A stretch of DNA of 64,000 nucleotides from Alisma plantago-aquatica (taxonomy: Eukaryota; Streptophyta; Magnoliopsida; Alismatales; Alismataceae), in the NCBI GenBank assembly GCA_963693085.1, contig OY856409.1, forward strand, positions 658,236,591 through 658,300,590, written 5' to 3'. The notes under the pieces were generated by a model. The model worked only from the letters and a program-made list of their open reading frames with translations, searched no databases and had not been told where the DNA came from. How positions within the stretch are numbered: position 1 is the stretch's first letter; every line of letters begins with the position of its first letter. The position numbers were made by a program, and so were the translations under genes. Below are positions 36,915-48,860 of this stretch, piece after piece.

Positions 36915-38007
36915 TCGACGGATCCTTCCTAGTCCCAGGATTAGATCGGTTGGTGAAGACTTTGTCTTTCACCTCTGTTTCCCTCGGAGCCACCAGTAAC
37001 TCAGTCTGCGAGCCTATCGCTTTGTGAGATCCCATCTCTATTTTGCATCTCTCCACTACTGCGAGAAGAAGGGAGGAGCTGGAAGTGAGGAGGCAGATCG
37101 ACCCCCACCATCATCTCCGATCCCTACCACCACTACTTCTTCCCTACTGCCAAACACCACCCCAAGCCTGTTGTCGACGACCTCTTTAACCATCGGCATC
37201 AGTGCCCACAGAGATCACAGCAAGGATCCCTTGCACCCAGTTTGGATCGGCGCTGATGGCAGCGACACATGCAAATAGCAAGCATCACCGCCTACCTCTG
37301 GATCCCTCCCTCAGGCAGCAGCGCCTGCCAGCACCAAGGTAATAAGGACAACGATGGTGACCTTGCATCGACGGCGTAGGCTGGGATCGAGAACCGCGGA
37401 CAATCTTGGTGGCGTGTTCGACAAATCAGGCGGGAGTTGGTGATGTTGGATCTCATACCGTAGAAGAGCCTCACATCGGCGTCCATGGACAGAGTCCAGC
37501 AACACGACGACGGCCGGGCAGCGGCCGTGATTGTGTGAGAATGTGGAGCAGAGAGAGGCGCTTGTTCCTGCTGATCGCTCACTGAGGTAGAGCCCAGCGG
37601 CGGCGCCCTTGCCAGAGCAGAGCCCCAGCGGCACCGAACCCAGGCGGCGGTGGTTCTCTGAGGAGGAAGAGGTCCCGCTTGGGACTCAAAAGTAGGCGAT
37701 CGGGAGGTTCTAATCTCCCTTACGGAGGTAGGTACGAGCGAGGAGGAGGCCATGTTGCCTGCTTGGTTGCCATTAGGTCCAAGCACTGGCGGCGCTCGAC
37801 CCAGATAGTCACGCAGTAGGCCGGCGCTAACGGAAGATCGCGTTGAGCGCAACGCGGAGAAAGAAGAAAGGAAACAGACTGAGTTTAGAGCAGAAAAAAA
37901 ACCGGTTCATCTCCCAACAACCAGACCAGGCGGGTCCAGGAAATGAGTGGGCTGCTTGCACAAGACAAGCCATGAGCCACGTGGCGCCCGCCTATTGGCT
38001 CAAAAAG
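36915..38007 (+). other. GC-rich exon-like block in LARD1 LTR
   Basis: About 1.1 kb that is clearly richer in G+C than the AT-rich LTR around it, with gene-like codon composition on both strands. It ends at CAAAAAG followed by GTAATAAT (38008 on), a splice-donor-like junction after which the sequence is AT-rich. A G-box (CACGTG, 37978-37983) and an inverted CCAAT (CTATTGGC, 37992-37999) lie just upstream of the junction. A minus-strand frame of 186 aa (37852-37292) is shortened to 170 aa in the 3' LTR copy by a nonsense change. A plus-strand frame (37024-37278) is also broken there, so neither looks like a selected protein. It may be a captured host fragment or an untranslated leader. Confidence 0.45.
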
Positions 38008-38737
38008 GTAATAATCTCAGATAATTCCCAGATGTTGTTTAAATCACAGTAATTAGCACACTTATCAGAAAAATACAAATAATATACTGAAATGTTCATA
38101 AAAATGCGTAGCACAAGATGGAACAGTAATATCAGGCTCTTGATGCATGAATATCAGTGATATCTTGTTAGTTTTGAAATTCTTAATTGATGGATAATAA
38201 ATATCAAACGTTGGCCTAAAATTATGAGAATATGCCAGTAAATCAATATTCATACTTATAATCCAGTGTATGTCAGTGATTATGATGATGATGCACGAAA
38301 TCATGTAATTTACTCCATATGTCTAATTAGGGCTAATAACCCTAAAGAAAATGTAATAGATACATGCATGCTCAATAAATGATGAAATTTACAGAGTAAG
38401 CTCATATCTGTATTTGGAAACTCATATTTAATTATGAGATCATGATGATGCATAGAATGCATGTTATATGAAGAGCACCCTTAATACATGTGATGTAACC
38501 CTAATATGGTAAATGAAAGTGGCATAATGATTAATATGTCCACATAATAATATGACACATGAGTATATCCAGTTAATGAAGTGTAATCTGGAAAATGACA
38601 TCAGTAAGATAAATATAAGTTAAGAATACAAGTAATCATGAGAATAACATAATGATCTAAGTAAACCCTAAAATGAACACGACTAGGGTTAAGATGATCA
38701 GAATCTGATGCTAGTATATGATTTTGTTATTAACCAG

Positions 38738-38790
38738 GTGATGACCAGATATCTAGATGAGCAAGAATTTATAGGAATCTCTGAACTCAG
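38738..38790 (+). other. Mini-exon-like segment in LARD1 LTR
   Basis: 53 bp lie between an acceptor-like U-rich TTATTAACCAG and a consensus donor CAG/GTACGT. In the 3' LTR the segment is 43888-43933, 7 bp shorter, with both junctions kept. The next acceptor-like site is TATGTTTTAG ending at 39290, and what follows leads into the primer site. There is no RNA evidence. Confidence 0.4.
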
Positions 38791-39605
38791 GTACGTGGGT
38801 TTTATTTAAGTATATGACTATGGTTTTCTTGCTTGCAACCATGATATGTATTTATGCTCTCTTCTATTTGCAAATATTGGATGTAGTATTACTATATAGT
38901 ACTCGATGTTTTATCACTTGTAAACATAAATGATAAGTAGATGCTTTGTAGTTATTTAAGGTGTTCATTATCCCCCTTATGAGGGAATGGATTAATGTTG
39001 GCTAGTACACCTCCCTAGAGCACACGGTGTATGGAGAGTTTCCCTAGAGTACTTGGTACACGGGGATGGGCCCAATATTTATGTTTTGGTACTAGTCCAC
39101 CTTGATAATGCAATTCATCTCGGAAAATGACTTAAATTGGCGTATTTTGCTTAATAAATAAGTGTTTTCTATGATTTTCTTTCCTTCTGCAAATCTTTTT
39201 CAAAAATTATGAAAGCCATAAATATATGTATCTTTCTGCCCATGTACACAACACCTTGTGTGTTGATTTGTTATTTCTCGTATGTTTTAGGTTCAGAGAT
39301 AGCATGGGAGAAAAGTACAGGATGTGAGCAAGTTGTACAGGTTGTACCTATTGTGTAGATCCTAGTTTAGCATACATGTTTTTAGATTGTAGAATCTTCA
39401 TTCAATATGTAATTGTAAATCATTGTGTAATAATTCATGTTGTATAAATATACATGTTGAATGTTGAGAAATGTTATGGTTGTATGTTCATGTATGCGTA
39501 TTATGCTTCCACATCGCTTTCTGATATGATTGGATGATGTTTTCGGATTCTAACATCTCATTCCCAATAGGGTTTGGAGAAGTCAAAATTCAGGGACGTC
39601 ACAAT

Positions 39606-39617
39606 TGGTATCAGAGC
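39606..39617 (+). other. Primer-binding site of LARD1, tRNA-Met
   Basis: TGGTATCAGAGC begins two bases after the LTR end. It is intact, so the element could still be copied in trans. Confidence 0.9.
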
Positions 39618-41634
39618 ATGAACAATAGCTACACCTAACAATTGCTCACCATGAAACATTAAACCTAAATCCTCACCTTTCACCTTAAACCTTAGAAACT
39701 TAGTAAGTTGTTCTATAGGAATAAGGTTTGACTTAGCCTCTAGGTTAGAACCTAGATGTTCGAGAATTAGGTTTAGACAAGTGTCTGAGACCCTTTCCAT
39801 ATATAGCTCATATGTATTGGGTAGCTACAGTGGTCTACACCTTGTTCTCACCATTTCACTAGGTGACATGGCACTAGACTATCTACTATGTGTGGGACAC
39901 TCGGTTTTGCTGATTTGGTTTTGTTTTCCAATCGGCTCGAGTCTCGAGTGTTTTCTCTGACGTCTGCCTTCTCAGAGAAAAACTATATAATATTTTATTA
40001 CCTATATGTAAATATAAAATTGTGTCCCTCACACAGGAGAGTAGTTAGTGTTCATGCAACCTAAGTGAAAGGGAGTGACATCAGTCTAGAAGAGAGAGTA
40101 GTCTAGATTAGACATCTAGAGCCGTATCAATATATGTGATACATAGTGTAGATGATAGAATGGTAGTTGATATAAGCATGAGTGATCTTATTTAAGTTCT
40201 ATCTATAATGATATAAGTTTCTTTATAAGGATTTAAGTTGTATATGACCTGAATCCAATTTTGAAGAATCGAAACCTGAATCCAATTTTGAAGAATCTAA
40301 GCTAAGTCTTGTTGATGAATGTGCATCCTCTTTTCTTATTTAAGATGAGCTAAGTTAGAATAAGGTTGAATATGCATGAGCCTCAAGCTCTTTTACAAAG
40401 GACGACCCCCAGTGTTAGGACAAGATACGTGGTGAACTCCAGAGAGGGTGAGATCCACAAGGAGAGGGTCATAGGACCTACCCTACAAAATATGAAAATA
40501 TGAGATATATGTGATATGATGTGTCTTAAGCTGGGTTACTCCTGAGTAGATGAGTTGTGTCCTTATGCATGATTCAAATCTATATATGAGAATTGGGTAA
40601 AAGAAAAGGATGGGTAGATGACCCATATGATAAAGTCAATCCTTTGGCTGAGTTAGGTCCTAGCTGGAGTGACATATTTTGTGAATCTCATCATTAGTTG
40701 CAAGTGAGGTAATATATGAACTATAGTTATGAGAGTATGATGCTTTGTGCAAAAGATACTCAAAATACAATTCTCCCTTCTTCTTCTCTTTCTTAATATA
40801 TGATGATAGAAACCTCACTTGAGCTATATAGACGATTTATATATGAGGAGTCACTCGTATAAGCTTGACCTATTCTATATTTTTCCCCCTCTATCATACA
40901 TGTAGCACCCAAGGTTGAAATCATGATAAGTTTGACTTTAAAATATTCTCTTTCCCTTTATATGAAACATGAAAGATATGATGGTGAGATTATGGGATAA
41001 ACTTAGTATATTCTCTTTTTCCCTTCACATAATTCATGTAAGACATAAAAAGTTGAACTCATCAACTTAATATAAAGATATTTTTGGATCATAGGATATA
41101 TGATCAGAAATATAGTTCATAACTTTGATCCTTCTCAATGTATGCTTCTAAGTTGAGTATGAATATCACACCATAGGGTGAAACTCTCATGGTCAAACAT
41201 GTTACGTAAGCCCTTCTTAAGTAGAAGAATTCTAATATCAAGGATGAAAATAAATCTCCTTTAATGTTGAAAACATTGTAAGATATTGATCATAAAACAT
41301 ATTAATGATGTTAGATTTGAACGATCTGAATATCATAGCATATAAACGAATTCCTCCTGAACGTTAAAAGTATGAACAAAACACGTACCCTTAGAGGTGA
41401 TGTAACCCCAAGATATCATAATGTCATGTTATGTCTAAGACATTAAGTGATGCTTCCACACATATAAGGTGGGGTGGACACACCCAAGAATCTCTAGACC
41501 CTAAGCTGACAACTTAGAGTGCATGTAATTATGGTGGTCTTAGAACCTAAGCAATGATGATGTATGTGAAGTTGAACTCCTAAATAGCCATTAAGGATGA
41601 GATTAGTTGAATTTCGAGGACAAAATTCCATATT
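39618..41634 (+). other. Non-coding interior of LARD1
   Basis: 2 kb without any open frame related to gag, protease, RT or integrase. The only frame noted (39800-39558, minus, 80 aa) overlaps the primer site and resembles nothing. AT-rich. It ends with GAATTTCGAGGACAAAATTC at 41609-41628, before the purine tract. Confidence 0.7.
40247..40297. repeat. 27-bp-period tandem duplication in LARD1 interior
   Basis: A 24-bp block starting ACCTGAATCCAATTTTGAAG occurs exactly twice, separated by GAA. Confidence 0.9.
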
Positions 41635-41646
41635 AGGTGGGGTGAA
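41635..41646 (+). other. Polypurine tract of LARD1
   Basis: AGGTGGGGTGAA directly precedes the 3' LTR. It is interrupted by two T residues, which is common for gypsy tracts. Confidence 0.7.
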
Positions 41647-44401
41647 TGTGATGGCCCTGAATTTTGGAACTTGATATACAAAATATCATTGTTGACATAC
41701 ATGGAATAGAATGGTTAAATGATGGACCTTGAGGTTTCAATTTGTCAAATGATGTAGGTTGAACTCATTTTATTAAGATTCAATGAATAGTCGAATCGTA
41801 TGCAAGGTTTATACAATTATTTAATTGAGGAAATAAATTAATAAACAAATGTTGGACTTTGGATGCCAAACTTGAACAAGAGTTAGGTTACGTGTTGGAG
41901 AACTAATACTTCAAATTATATAACTTTTTGATTAACTGTTTGAGAGATATAGAGGCTTGAATATTGATTCAATGATTTAAGCATGGTTGAATGATATGGG
42001 TTCCAAATTTCATGATATGACTTAGGTGAGGGGTATATAACCCTGTCACGCATCCTCCTTTTCTTTCGACGGATCCTTCCTAGTCCCAGGATTAGATCGG
42101 ATGGTGAAGACTTTGTCTTTCACCTCCGTTTCCCTCGGAGCCACCAGTAACTCAGTCTGCGAGCCTATCGCTTTGTGAGATCCCATCTCTATTTTGCATC
42201 TCTCCACTACTGCGAGAAGAAGGGAGGAGCAGGAAGTGAGGAGGCAGATTGACCCCCACCATCATCTCCGATCCCTACCACCACTACTTCTTCCCTACTG
42301 CCAAACACCACCTCAATCCTATTGTCGACGACCTCTTTAACCATCGGCATCAGTGCCCACAGAGATCACAGCAAGGATCCCTTACACCCAGTTTGGATCG
42401 ACGCTGACGACAGTGACACATGCAAATAGCAAGCATCACCGCCTACCTCTGGATCCCTCCCTCAGGCAGTGGCGCCTGCCAGCACCAAGGTCATAAGGAC
42501 AACGATGGTGACCTTGCATCGACGGTGTAGGCTGGGATCGAGAACTGTGGACAAGCTTGGTGGCGTGTTCGACAAATCAGGCGGGAGTTGGCGATGTTGG
42601 ATCTCATACCGTAGAAGAGCCTCACATCGGCGTCCATGGACAGAGTCCAGCAACACGACGACGGTCGGGCAGCGGCCGTGATTGTGTGAGAACGCGGAGC
42701 AGAGAGAGGCGCCTGTTCCTGCTGATCACTCACTGAGGTAGAGCCCAGCGGCGGCGCCCTTGCCAGAGCAGAGCCCCAGCGGCACCGAACCCAGGCGGCG
42801 GTGGTTCTCTGCGGAGGAAGAGGTCCCGCTTGGGACTCGAAAGCAGGCGATCGGGAGGTTCTAATCTCCCTTGCGGAGGTAGGTACGAGCGAGGAGGAGG
42901 CCATGTTGCCTGCTTGGTCGCCATTAGGTCCAAGCACTGGCGGCGCTCGACCCAGATAGTCACGCAGCAGGCCGGCGCTAACGGAAGATCGCGTTGAGCG
43001 CAACGCGGAGAAAGAAGAAAGGAAACAGACCGGGTTTAGAGAAGAAAAAAAACGGGTTCATCTCGCAACAACCAGACCAGGCGGGTCCAGGAAATGAGTG
43101 GGCTGCTTGCACAAGACAAGCCATGAGCCACGTGGTGCCCACCTATTGGCTCAAAAAGGTAATAATCTCAGATAATTCCCAGATGTTGTTTAAATCACAG
43201 TAATTAGCACACTTATCAGCAAAATACAAATAATATACTGAAATGTTCATAAAAATGTGTAGCACAAGATGGAACAGTAATATCAGGCTCTTGATGCATG
43301 AATATCAGTGATATCTTGTTAGTTTTGAAATGCTTAATTGATGGATAATAAATATCAAACATTGGCCTAAATTATGAGAATATGCCAGTAAATCAATATT
43401 CATACTTATAATCCAGTGTATGTCGGTGATTATGATGATGATGCACAAAATCATGTAATTTACTCCATATGGCTAATTAGGGCTAATAACCCTAAAGAAA
43501 ATGTAATAGATACATGCATGCTCAATAAATGATGAAATTTACAGAGTAAGCTCATATCTGTATTTTGAAACTCATATTTAATTATGAGATCATGATGATG
43601 CATAGAATTCATGTTATATGAAGAGCACCCTTAATACATGTGATGTAACCCTAATATGGTTAATGAAAGTGACATAATGATTAATATGTCCACATAATAA
43701 TATGACACATGAGTATATCCAGTTAATGAACTGTAATCTGGAAAATGACATCAGTAAGATAAATATAAGTTAAGAATACAAGTAATCATGAGAATAACAT
43801 AATGATCTAATTAAACCCTAAAGTGAACATGACTAGGGTTAAGATGATCAGAATCTGATGCTAGTATATGATTTTGTTATTAACCAGGTGATGACCAGAT
43901 ATCTAGATGAGCAAGAATTTATAGGAATCTCAGGTACGTGGGTTTTGTTTAAGTATATGACTATGGTTTTCTTGCTTGCAACCATGATATGTATTTATGC
44001 TCTCTTCTATTTGCAAATATTGGATGTAGTATCACTATATAGTACTCGATGTTTTATCACTTGTAAACATAAATGATAAGTAGATGCTTTGTAGTTATTT
44101 AAGGTGTTCATTATCCCCCTTACGAGGGAATGGATTAATGTTGGCTAGTACACCTCCCTAGAGCACACGGTGTACGGGGAGTTTCCCTAGAGTACTTGGT
44201 ACACGGGGATGGGCCCAATATTTATGTTTTGGTACTAGTCCACCTTGATAATGCAATTCATCTAGGAAAATGACTTAAATTGGCGTATTTCGCTTAATAA
44301 ATAAGTGTTTTCTATGATTTTCTTTCCTTCTGCAAATCTTTTTCAAAAATTATGAAAGCCATAAATATATGTATCTTTCTGCCCATGTACACAACACCTT
44401 G
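41647..44401 (+). repeat. 3' LTR of LARD1, left part
   Basis: It carries the same landmarks as the 5' LTR: TATA 42034-42039, G-box 43129-43134, donor-like site at 43158/43159, mini-exon-like 43888-43933. LARD2 interrupts it after CCTTG (44397-44401). Confidence 0.9.
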
Positions 44402-44946
44402 TGTTACGACCCCACCTCCCGATAACCCCCAATTAAGGGAGACCGAGAGGTCGAAGCTGTACCCATGACTTCTGGATCAAAGGTTCGGCAATTAACCAAG
44501 AATAATTATCAAATTTTAACATACTAAACTGAAAAGCTGTAAGAAAATAAACTTTGCATACCTTTTTAAAATTTTGGATTTCTAACTTCTATCCACTTAA
44601 TGATTCTACTCTAACTAATCCTCCTTGTATTTTTCTTCATGTATTTCACGATGTGACGATTTACTGTTTGTCCTTTTAGCTTGTACCTAAAACGCCGACA
44701 AACAAAACGTCGGTCAGCCGAAGCTGGTATGTGGGGGAAACAATAATCATGCAACTATGATAACCACGTAATCATTCAATTAATCATTAATCAATCAAGA
44801 TTACGTTTTAAATATAACATCTGCGATCCACGAGTACCCTATCCTCTGTACTATCCCTACAGTGGACCTGGATCCTACCTTCCTTATGGTAGATCCCCAT
44901 TAAACCCCTCATGGTCCCACCTATAGGTGAACCAGTTTCTAGGGTT

Positions 44947-45032
44947 GAGTCACATGGCACTACTCGTAGGTAGCCCACTCCTTAACTCATGGAAGGCTAA
45001 TGAGTCACATGGCACTACACGTAGGTAGCCCA
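44947..45032. repeat. 55-bp-period direct repeat in LARD2 LTR
   Basis: A 31-bp block starting GAGTCACATGGCACTACTCG occurs at 44947-44977 and 45002-45032 with one difference. The same pair is in the other LTR near 52619 and 52674. Confidence 0.85.
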
Positions 45033-45273
45033 ATTTCTAACTCTCGGTAACCTAGACCTTGCTCTAGGATTACCCCTTTTTAGCCTTTTCAAAGTGACAG
45101 AGGTGGACCCGGATCTAGCCAGTTATATATACTCATTTATAGTGATAATCATAGTCACTTTATAGTTGCATGAAATAAATAAACATCCAACAGTTTAGTT
45201 GCATTCAATGCGATTAAACATCCGGGAATCCATCGGAAAACTAACTCAGGTAGTCATAAGCGTAACCACATAC

Positions 45274-45374
45274 CTCGTTTGACGAGTCGTGCAGATTATT
45301 CAACATTTACTTCGTGTGTATACAATCAAGTCAATCAACATATCCAAGCAAGTAATTCAATCATCACATAATTC
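45274..45374 (-). other. Mini-exon-like segment in LARD2 LTR
   Basis: On minus, an acceptor-like ATTCTTTTCAG precedes 45374 and a donor-like ACGAG/GTATGTGG follows 45274. The copy in the other LTR is 53046-52946, also 101 nt. The sequence after the donor (GTATGTGGTTACGCTTATGA) resembles that after the LARD1 mini-exon donor. There is no RNA evidence. Confidence 0.4.
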
Positions 45375-46271
45375 CTGAAAAGAATATGTACTCTACTGTC
45401 ACACACTTCATCAAGAATCTACTCTATTTACTTGAATTCACTTTCTCGGGTTTTGTGTCTATCTTAGGGTTTCATTATGCAATTAGGGTTTCCTTTTATC
45501 TTTCACTGCATTAAACCCTAATTTTATGCGATTATTCAAAAACCCTAGTTATCTTATCTATTCTTCAATACTAAGGTTATCTCAACAACATATAACCCTA
45601 TTTCCATATTTCAAAGCACCTTAATCATTAATTAATTTCATTAAACTTCTTTTACATGAAAGATACTATTTTTATCCCTTTTAATTCATGACAAGATCAT
45701 TATGTGCATCTATCATTAATTCAAAGCTCATTAGGGCCTAATTAACAAATGAACTCATTTTTCCATCAATTCCATATTTTATTCATGAAAAGACCCTAAT
45801 TACTACTTTTAGGATATTTATCCATAATTAAGGACTTTCATGTACCAAAAACTTAGAACTATCATTTAACAATCATATTTTTACATTTTTCGATCTAAAT
45901 ATGATCTTATCTTCTTTTACCCTAAATTAGGGTTTCTAAATTATTTAATCATTCTCATATGAGGTATCACTCTAAATCATGCAATTCTACCTTTAGATCA
46001 GGTTCGAATCTAGCATTATCATTCAACAGGTTATTACTACTTCAATTAACCCATTAAACATCTTAGATTCAACCTTTAATTACATATAGGGTTTTTAACT
46101 CAACTTTAATGCACTTTTCATCATATTACAGTACTTTTCCAATTAGAAACGGAATCAATATTTGATAATATTTTTAATGGATTCCTCTCATTCTGAGGAT
46201 TAATTTTCATATAAGATTCGTCTAAATCCGAGTTACAGTTTGCTAGATATGAATTTTGCAAGAAAATGTAC

Positions 46272-46825
46272 CTTTCGGCCAATAGAAAATTGCCACGTAG
46301 GCCTCTTCATGCAATGTTGTTGCGGCTTGTTTGAGTTTATAACGGAGTTACACTTTTACCCCCACTTAAGTAACCAGCCCTTCATCACGCGGAGGGGCAG
46401 AAGCGTCATCTGTGTCTATTCTTCTTCTACCTTGTGCAGCCTGGAGCCGCGCCGCCCTAGCCGCGCTCTGCAGCTTCGCGCCGGCCCTTCCTCCCTCTCT
46501 GGGCCTCCATCCACGCCAGCAAACGCTCCGCTTCCTCTGCCATGACTCCACGCAACCGACGGGGCCCTCTTCACCCCTCCATGGCGGCTGGCCTTCGTTG
46601 GCCAAGCATGGCATCTGCGGCCGGCCTGAAATCCCTGTAGCAGGTCGCTATGCGACGGTTGTGACCTGGAGAAGGCAGAAAACCACTTGCGATCCTAGGA
46701 GAGATTCATGCCTCCACCAAGATCGCGGCGCACCCGCTCAAGCCCTTGAAACCGCTACGAACTCACTTGGTTAGGGTTAGTAGGGAAAAGAAGAAGAAGT
46801 ATACAACGACATGAACTCCTTCTTG
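46272..46825 (-). other. GC-rich exon-like block in LARD2 LTR
   Basis: Read on minus, this starts about 25 bases after the TATA box and is GC-rich between about 46760 and 46370. It ends CTATTGGCCGAAAG followed by GTACATTTTC at 46271, a donor-like junction, and AT-rich sequence follows. ACGTGGC and CTATTGGC precede the junction as in LARD1. In the other LTR the block ends at 53944 and lacks 14 bp between GCCGCG repeats. Confidence 0.42.
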
Positions 46826-46847
46826 ACTCGACCCCGGATCATACCTC

Positions 46848-46855
46848 TTATATAT
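46848..46855 (-). promoter_or_regulatory. TATA box of LARD2 LTR
   Basis: On minus it reads ATATATAAGAGG. The copy in the other LTR is at 54526-54519. It lies upstream of the GC-rich block, as in LARD1. Confidence 0.55.
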
Positions 46856-47802
46856 GGGAGTGTCCACGAAGCCATAGGTTGGCTCAGCACGAGTCAAGGT
46901 GTCCCTTTCCCAAAAGGAATCTAATTCCTTCAAAGAGAAGTATTCCTTCTCTCTCTCTCTCTCTTATCCTTTTGTAACTCCCTTTTCTTTAGGATTTCGA
47001 AATTCCTTTCCTTTACTCCCTTTATTTTCCTTTTAATCCATAGGAACGAAATCCTATTTTCTTTCCATATAAATCACTTTCTTTTTAACCATACTTTCAT
47101 AATTCATTAATAAGATATCACATTATCCTCTTATTTTCCCTTTTTAGTATTTTCTCTTTCTTTCCTCTTTATTGGGACTCCTTGGATCCCAAGACACTCC
47201 ATTATCTCGAAATTTTCTTTATGGAATACTCATTATCCTTCTAGATGCATCTAAGTGCATTACTTCACATTATCTTGTTTATTTCTTATTAAAATACCTC
47301 CTTTTGAGAATTTCTTTTTATTTCTCTTTTATTTTCCTCATTGGCCTTCCTTTCATTATTAGAAACCTCATGGATACGAAATCTCATCAAGAAATCTCAT
47401 TTATGCCTTTTTTTCATTCATTTTCCACATTATATCATTATTTCCCAATTTATTTCTTAATAAAGAAACACTTAATTAAACTTTTCTTTTCTTATTGCTT
47501 TCTTTTTGCAACCTTGGACTCCTTGGCACCCAAGGAACCCAAGAGGCACGAAATCCTCTTTGTATTTGCCTTCTAGAGGTTTCTACATATTTCTTTTCTT
47601 AAAAATTCAATAATCCATTTATTAATTGAATTTTCTTATTATTCGGGCCCAATAGCCAATAAAGCCCACAGTACAACATCAAGGCTATTGTAAACAGAAA
47701 TACATTTATTTGAAACAAATCATATCCTTATTTGTTCAATTATCCTTAGTATGAGAAATTACATTTTCTCACTAATTGAACCCAAAAATTGGGGTTATAA
47801 CA

Positions 47803-47815
47803 TCCTTCCCCTCTT
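47803..47815 (-). other. Polypurine tract of LARD2
   Basis: On minus it reads AAGAGGGGAAGGA, directly before the 3' LTR. It is preceded by GAATTTTGAGGACAAAATTT (47840-47821 on minus), shared with LARD1. Confidence 0.8.
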
Positions 47816-47949
47816 ATAGGAAATTTTGTCCTCAAAATTCAATCAAATAAAACAAACAAACATTCAATTCAGGATAAAACTTTCCATGTTCATCATTGGC
47901 CCCTATGTGTCTTTACCGTACTCATGGTGTATCCAAAGAACCTTTATCA

Positions 47950-48860
47950 TCACATATTCTTTTCTCTGAGTTCTTTCATCCTGGCGTCTATAAACTACAC
48001 AGGTGACTCAGGCCATGTCAGCCTCCCTTGGGGCTCACTAGGTTCATTGCTCAGCACATGGTCGGGGTACCTCACATAGTGCACTGAATTGGACACATGG
48101 AAAACATCTCCCATCACTCTATCCTGAGGGTTAGGGTCAAACCTAACCTTCTCCACCCATCCATATCTAATGGACTCATGTATCGGGTACTCAGCTCTCT
48201 TAGTTATAACTTAGAGGGGTCGGATTTTCATGTCATATTTTCTCCCACAGTGTACTGTAGGTCAGTCTACTTTGCATCTGATCATGACTCTTATCGCTTC
48301 TAGGCCCCTTTAAGCCCTTGTACAATCAAAGTGACTTCATCTACACGCACTGGGGCCCCTTTTTCTAACCATCATGTGGTACTTTCACCAACATCACCTT
48401 ACTGAAGTGGTGACCGACACAACCTCCCTTATAGAGCTTCATATAAAATCCGATACTAGCTATGGCGGTCATTGTCACATCTTTCATAGGACAAGAACTG
48501 TCTCTAGATATCACCCTGAACGAGCACACATGCCCTCATCAGACCCTTTAGTCTGGATCATACTAACCATAGTTAGGGGTGATAAACCATACTAACATAG
48601 AGTTCTTCATGTAGCTACCTCCACTTTATGGAAGTGAACCTTTAGGTCAAACTCAAGAACCATTGAACTCGCTTCATGGTGTAGTTGAACCATCTCTCTC
48701 ATGGGTAGTTCAACTAGATCTGTCCCTTGACAGAACTCTCCCTTCGTCATATTATCTAGGTAAGGCGACCTTCCATAACCCATATTGTATCTCGACCTTC
48801 TTTGGCCCAGGGAAGACCTATCACAACATCCATAGTGTTGAGCTCCCATTCCCTCTCAGG
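47950..48860 (-). pseudogene. Chromovirus integrase relic inside LARD2
   Basis: On minus, WELNTMDVVIGLP (48848-48810) and GRDTIWVMEGRLT match the start of the Ty3/gypsy integrase core, with the first catalytic Asp kept. DLVELPMREMVQLH near 48690 matches the next helix. Further on, SIGFYMKLYKGGC (near 48450), a relic of the AQSRQKSYAD region (near 48290), and DVFHVSNSVHYVRYPDHVL (about 48106-48050) match the integrase C-terminus before the chromodomain; IDARMKELREKN (about 47995-47955) ends it. Frames change and stops intervene, and the second and third catalytic residues were not found. It is too eroded for so young an insertion. Confidence 0.7.

Larger units (their letters stand above)
36496..39603 (+). 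repeat. 5' LTR of LARD1
   Basis: 3108 bp. Unlike its partner it is uninterrupted, and it shows the empty LARD2 target (CAACACCTTGTGTGTTG) at about 39249-39265. It contains a TATA box at 36883-36888, a GC-rich block (36915-38007) and AT-rich, intron-like flanking sequence. Confidence 0.9.
44402..47802 (-). repeat. 3' LTR of LARD2
   Basis: 3401 bp. Read on minus: U3 with CT/GA-rich tracts, TATA at 46855-46848, a GC-rich block, then AT-rich sequence with AAACCCTAA words. The plus-strand open frame 47172-47576 (134 aa, Phe/Leu/Ile-rich) is repeated in the other LTR but is pyrimidine-rich U3 sequence, not a gene. Confidence 0.92.

Noticed and set aside
37292..37852. 186-aa minus-strand open frame in the LARD1 5' LTR as a host gene
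   Set aside because: GC-rich DNA gives long chance frames; the sister LTR copy ends early through a nonsense change, and I recognise no domain.
47172..47576. 134-aa open frame repeated almost unchanged at 54832-55236
   Set aside because: It lies in the pyrimidine-rich U3 of both LARD2 LTRs, opposite to the element's sense. The conservation only reflects the young age of the LTR pair.
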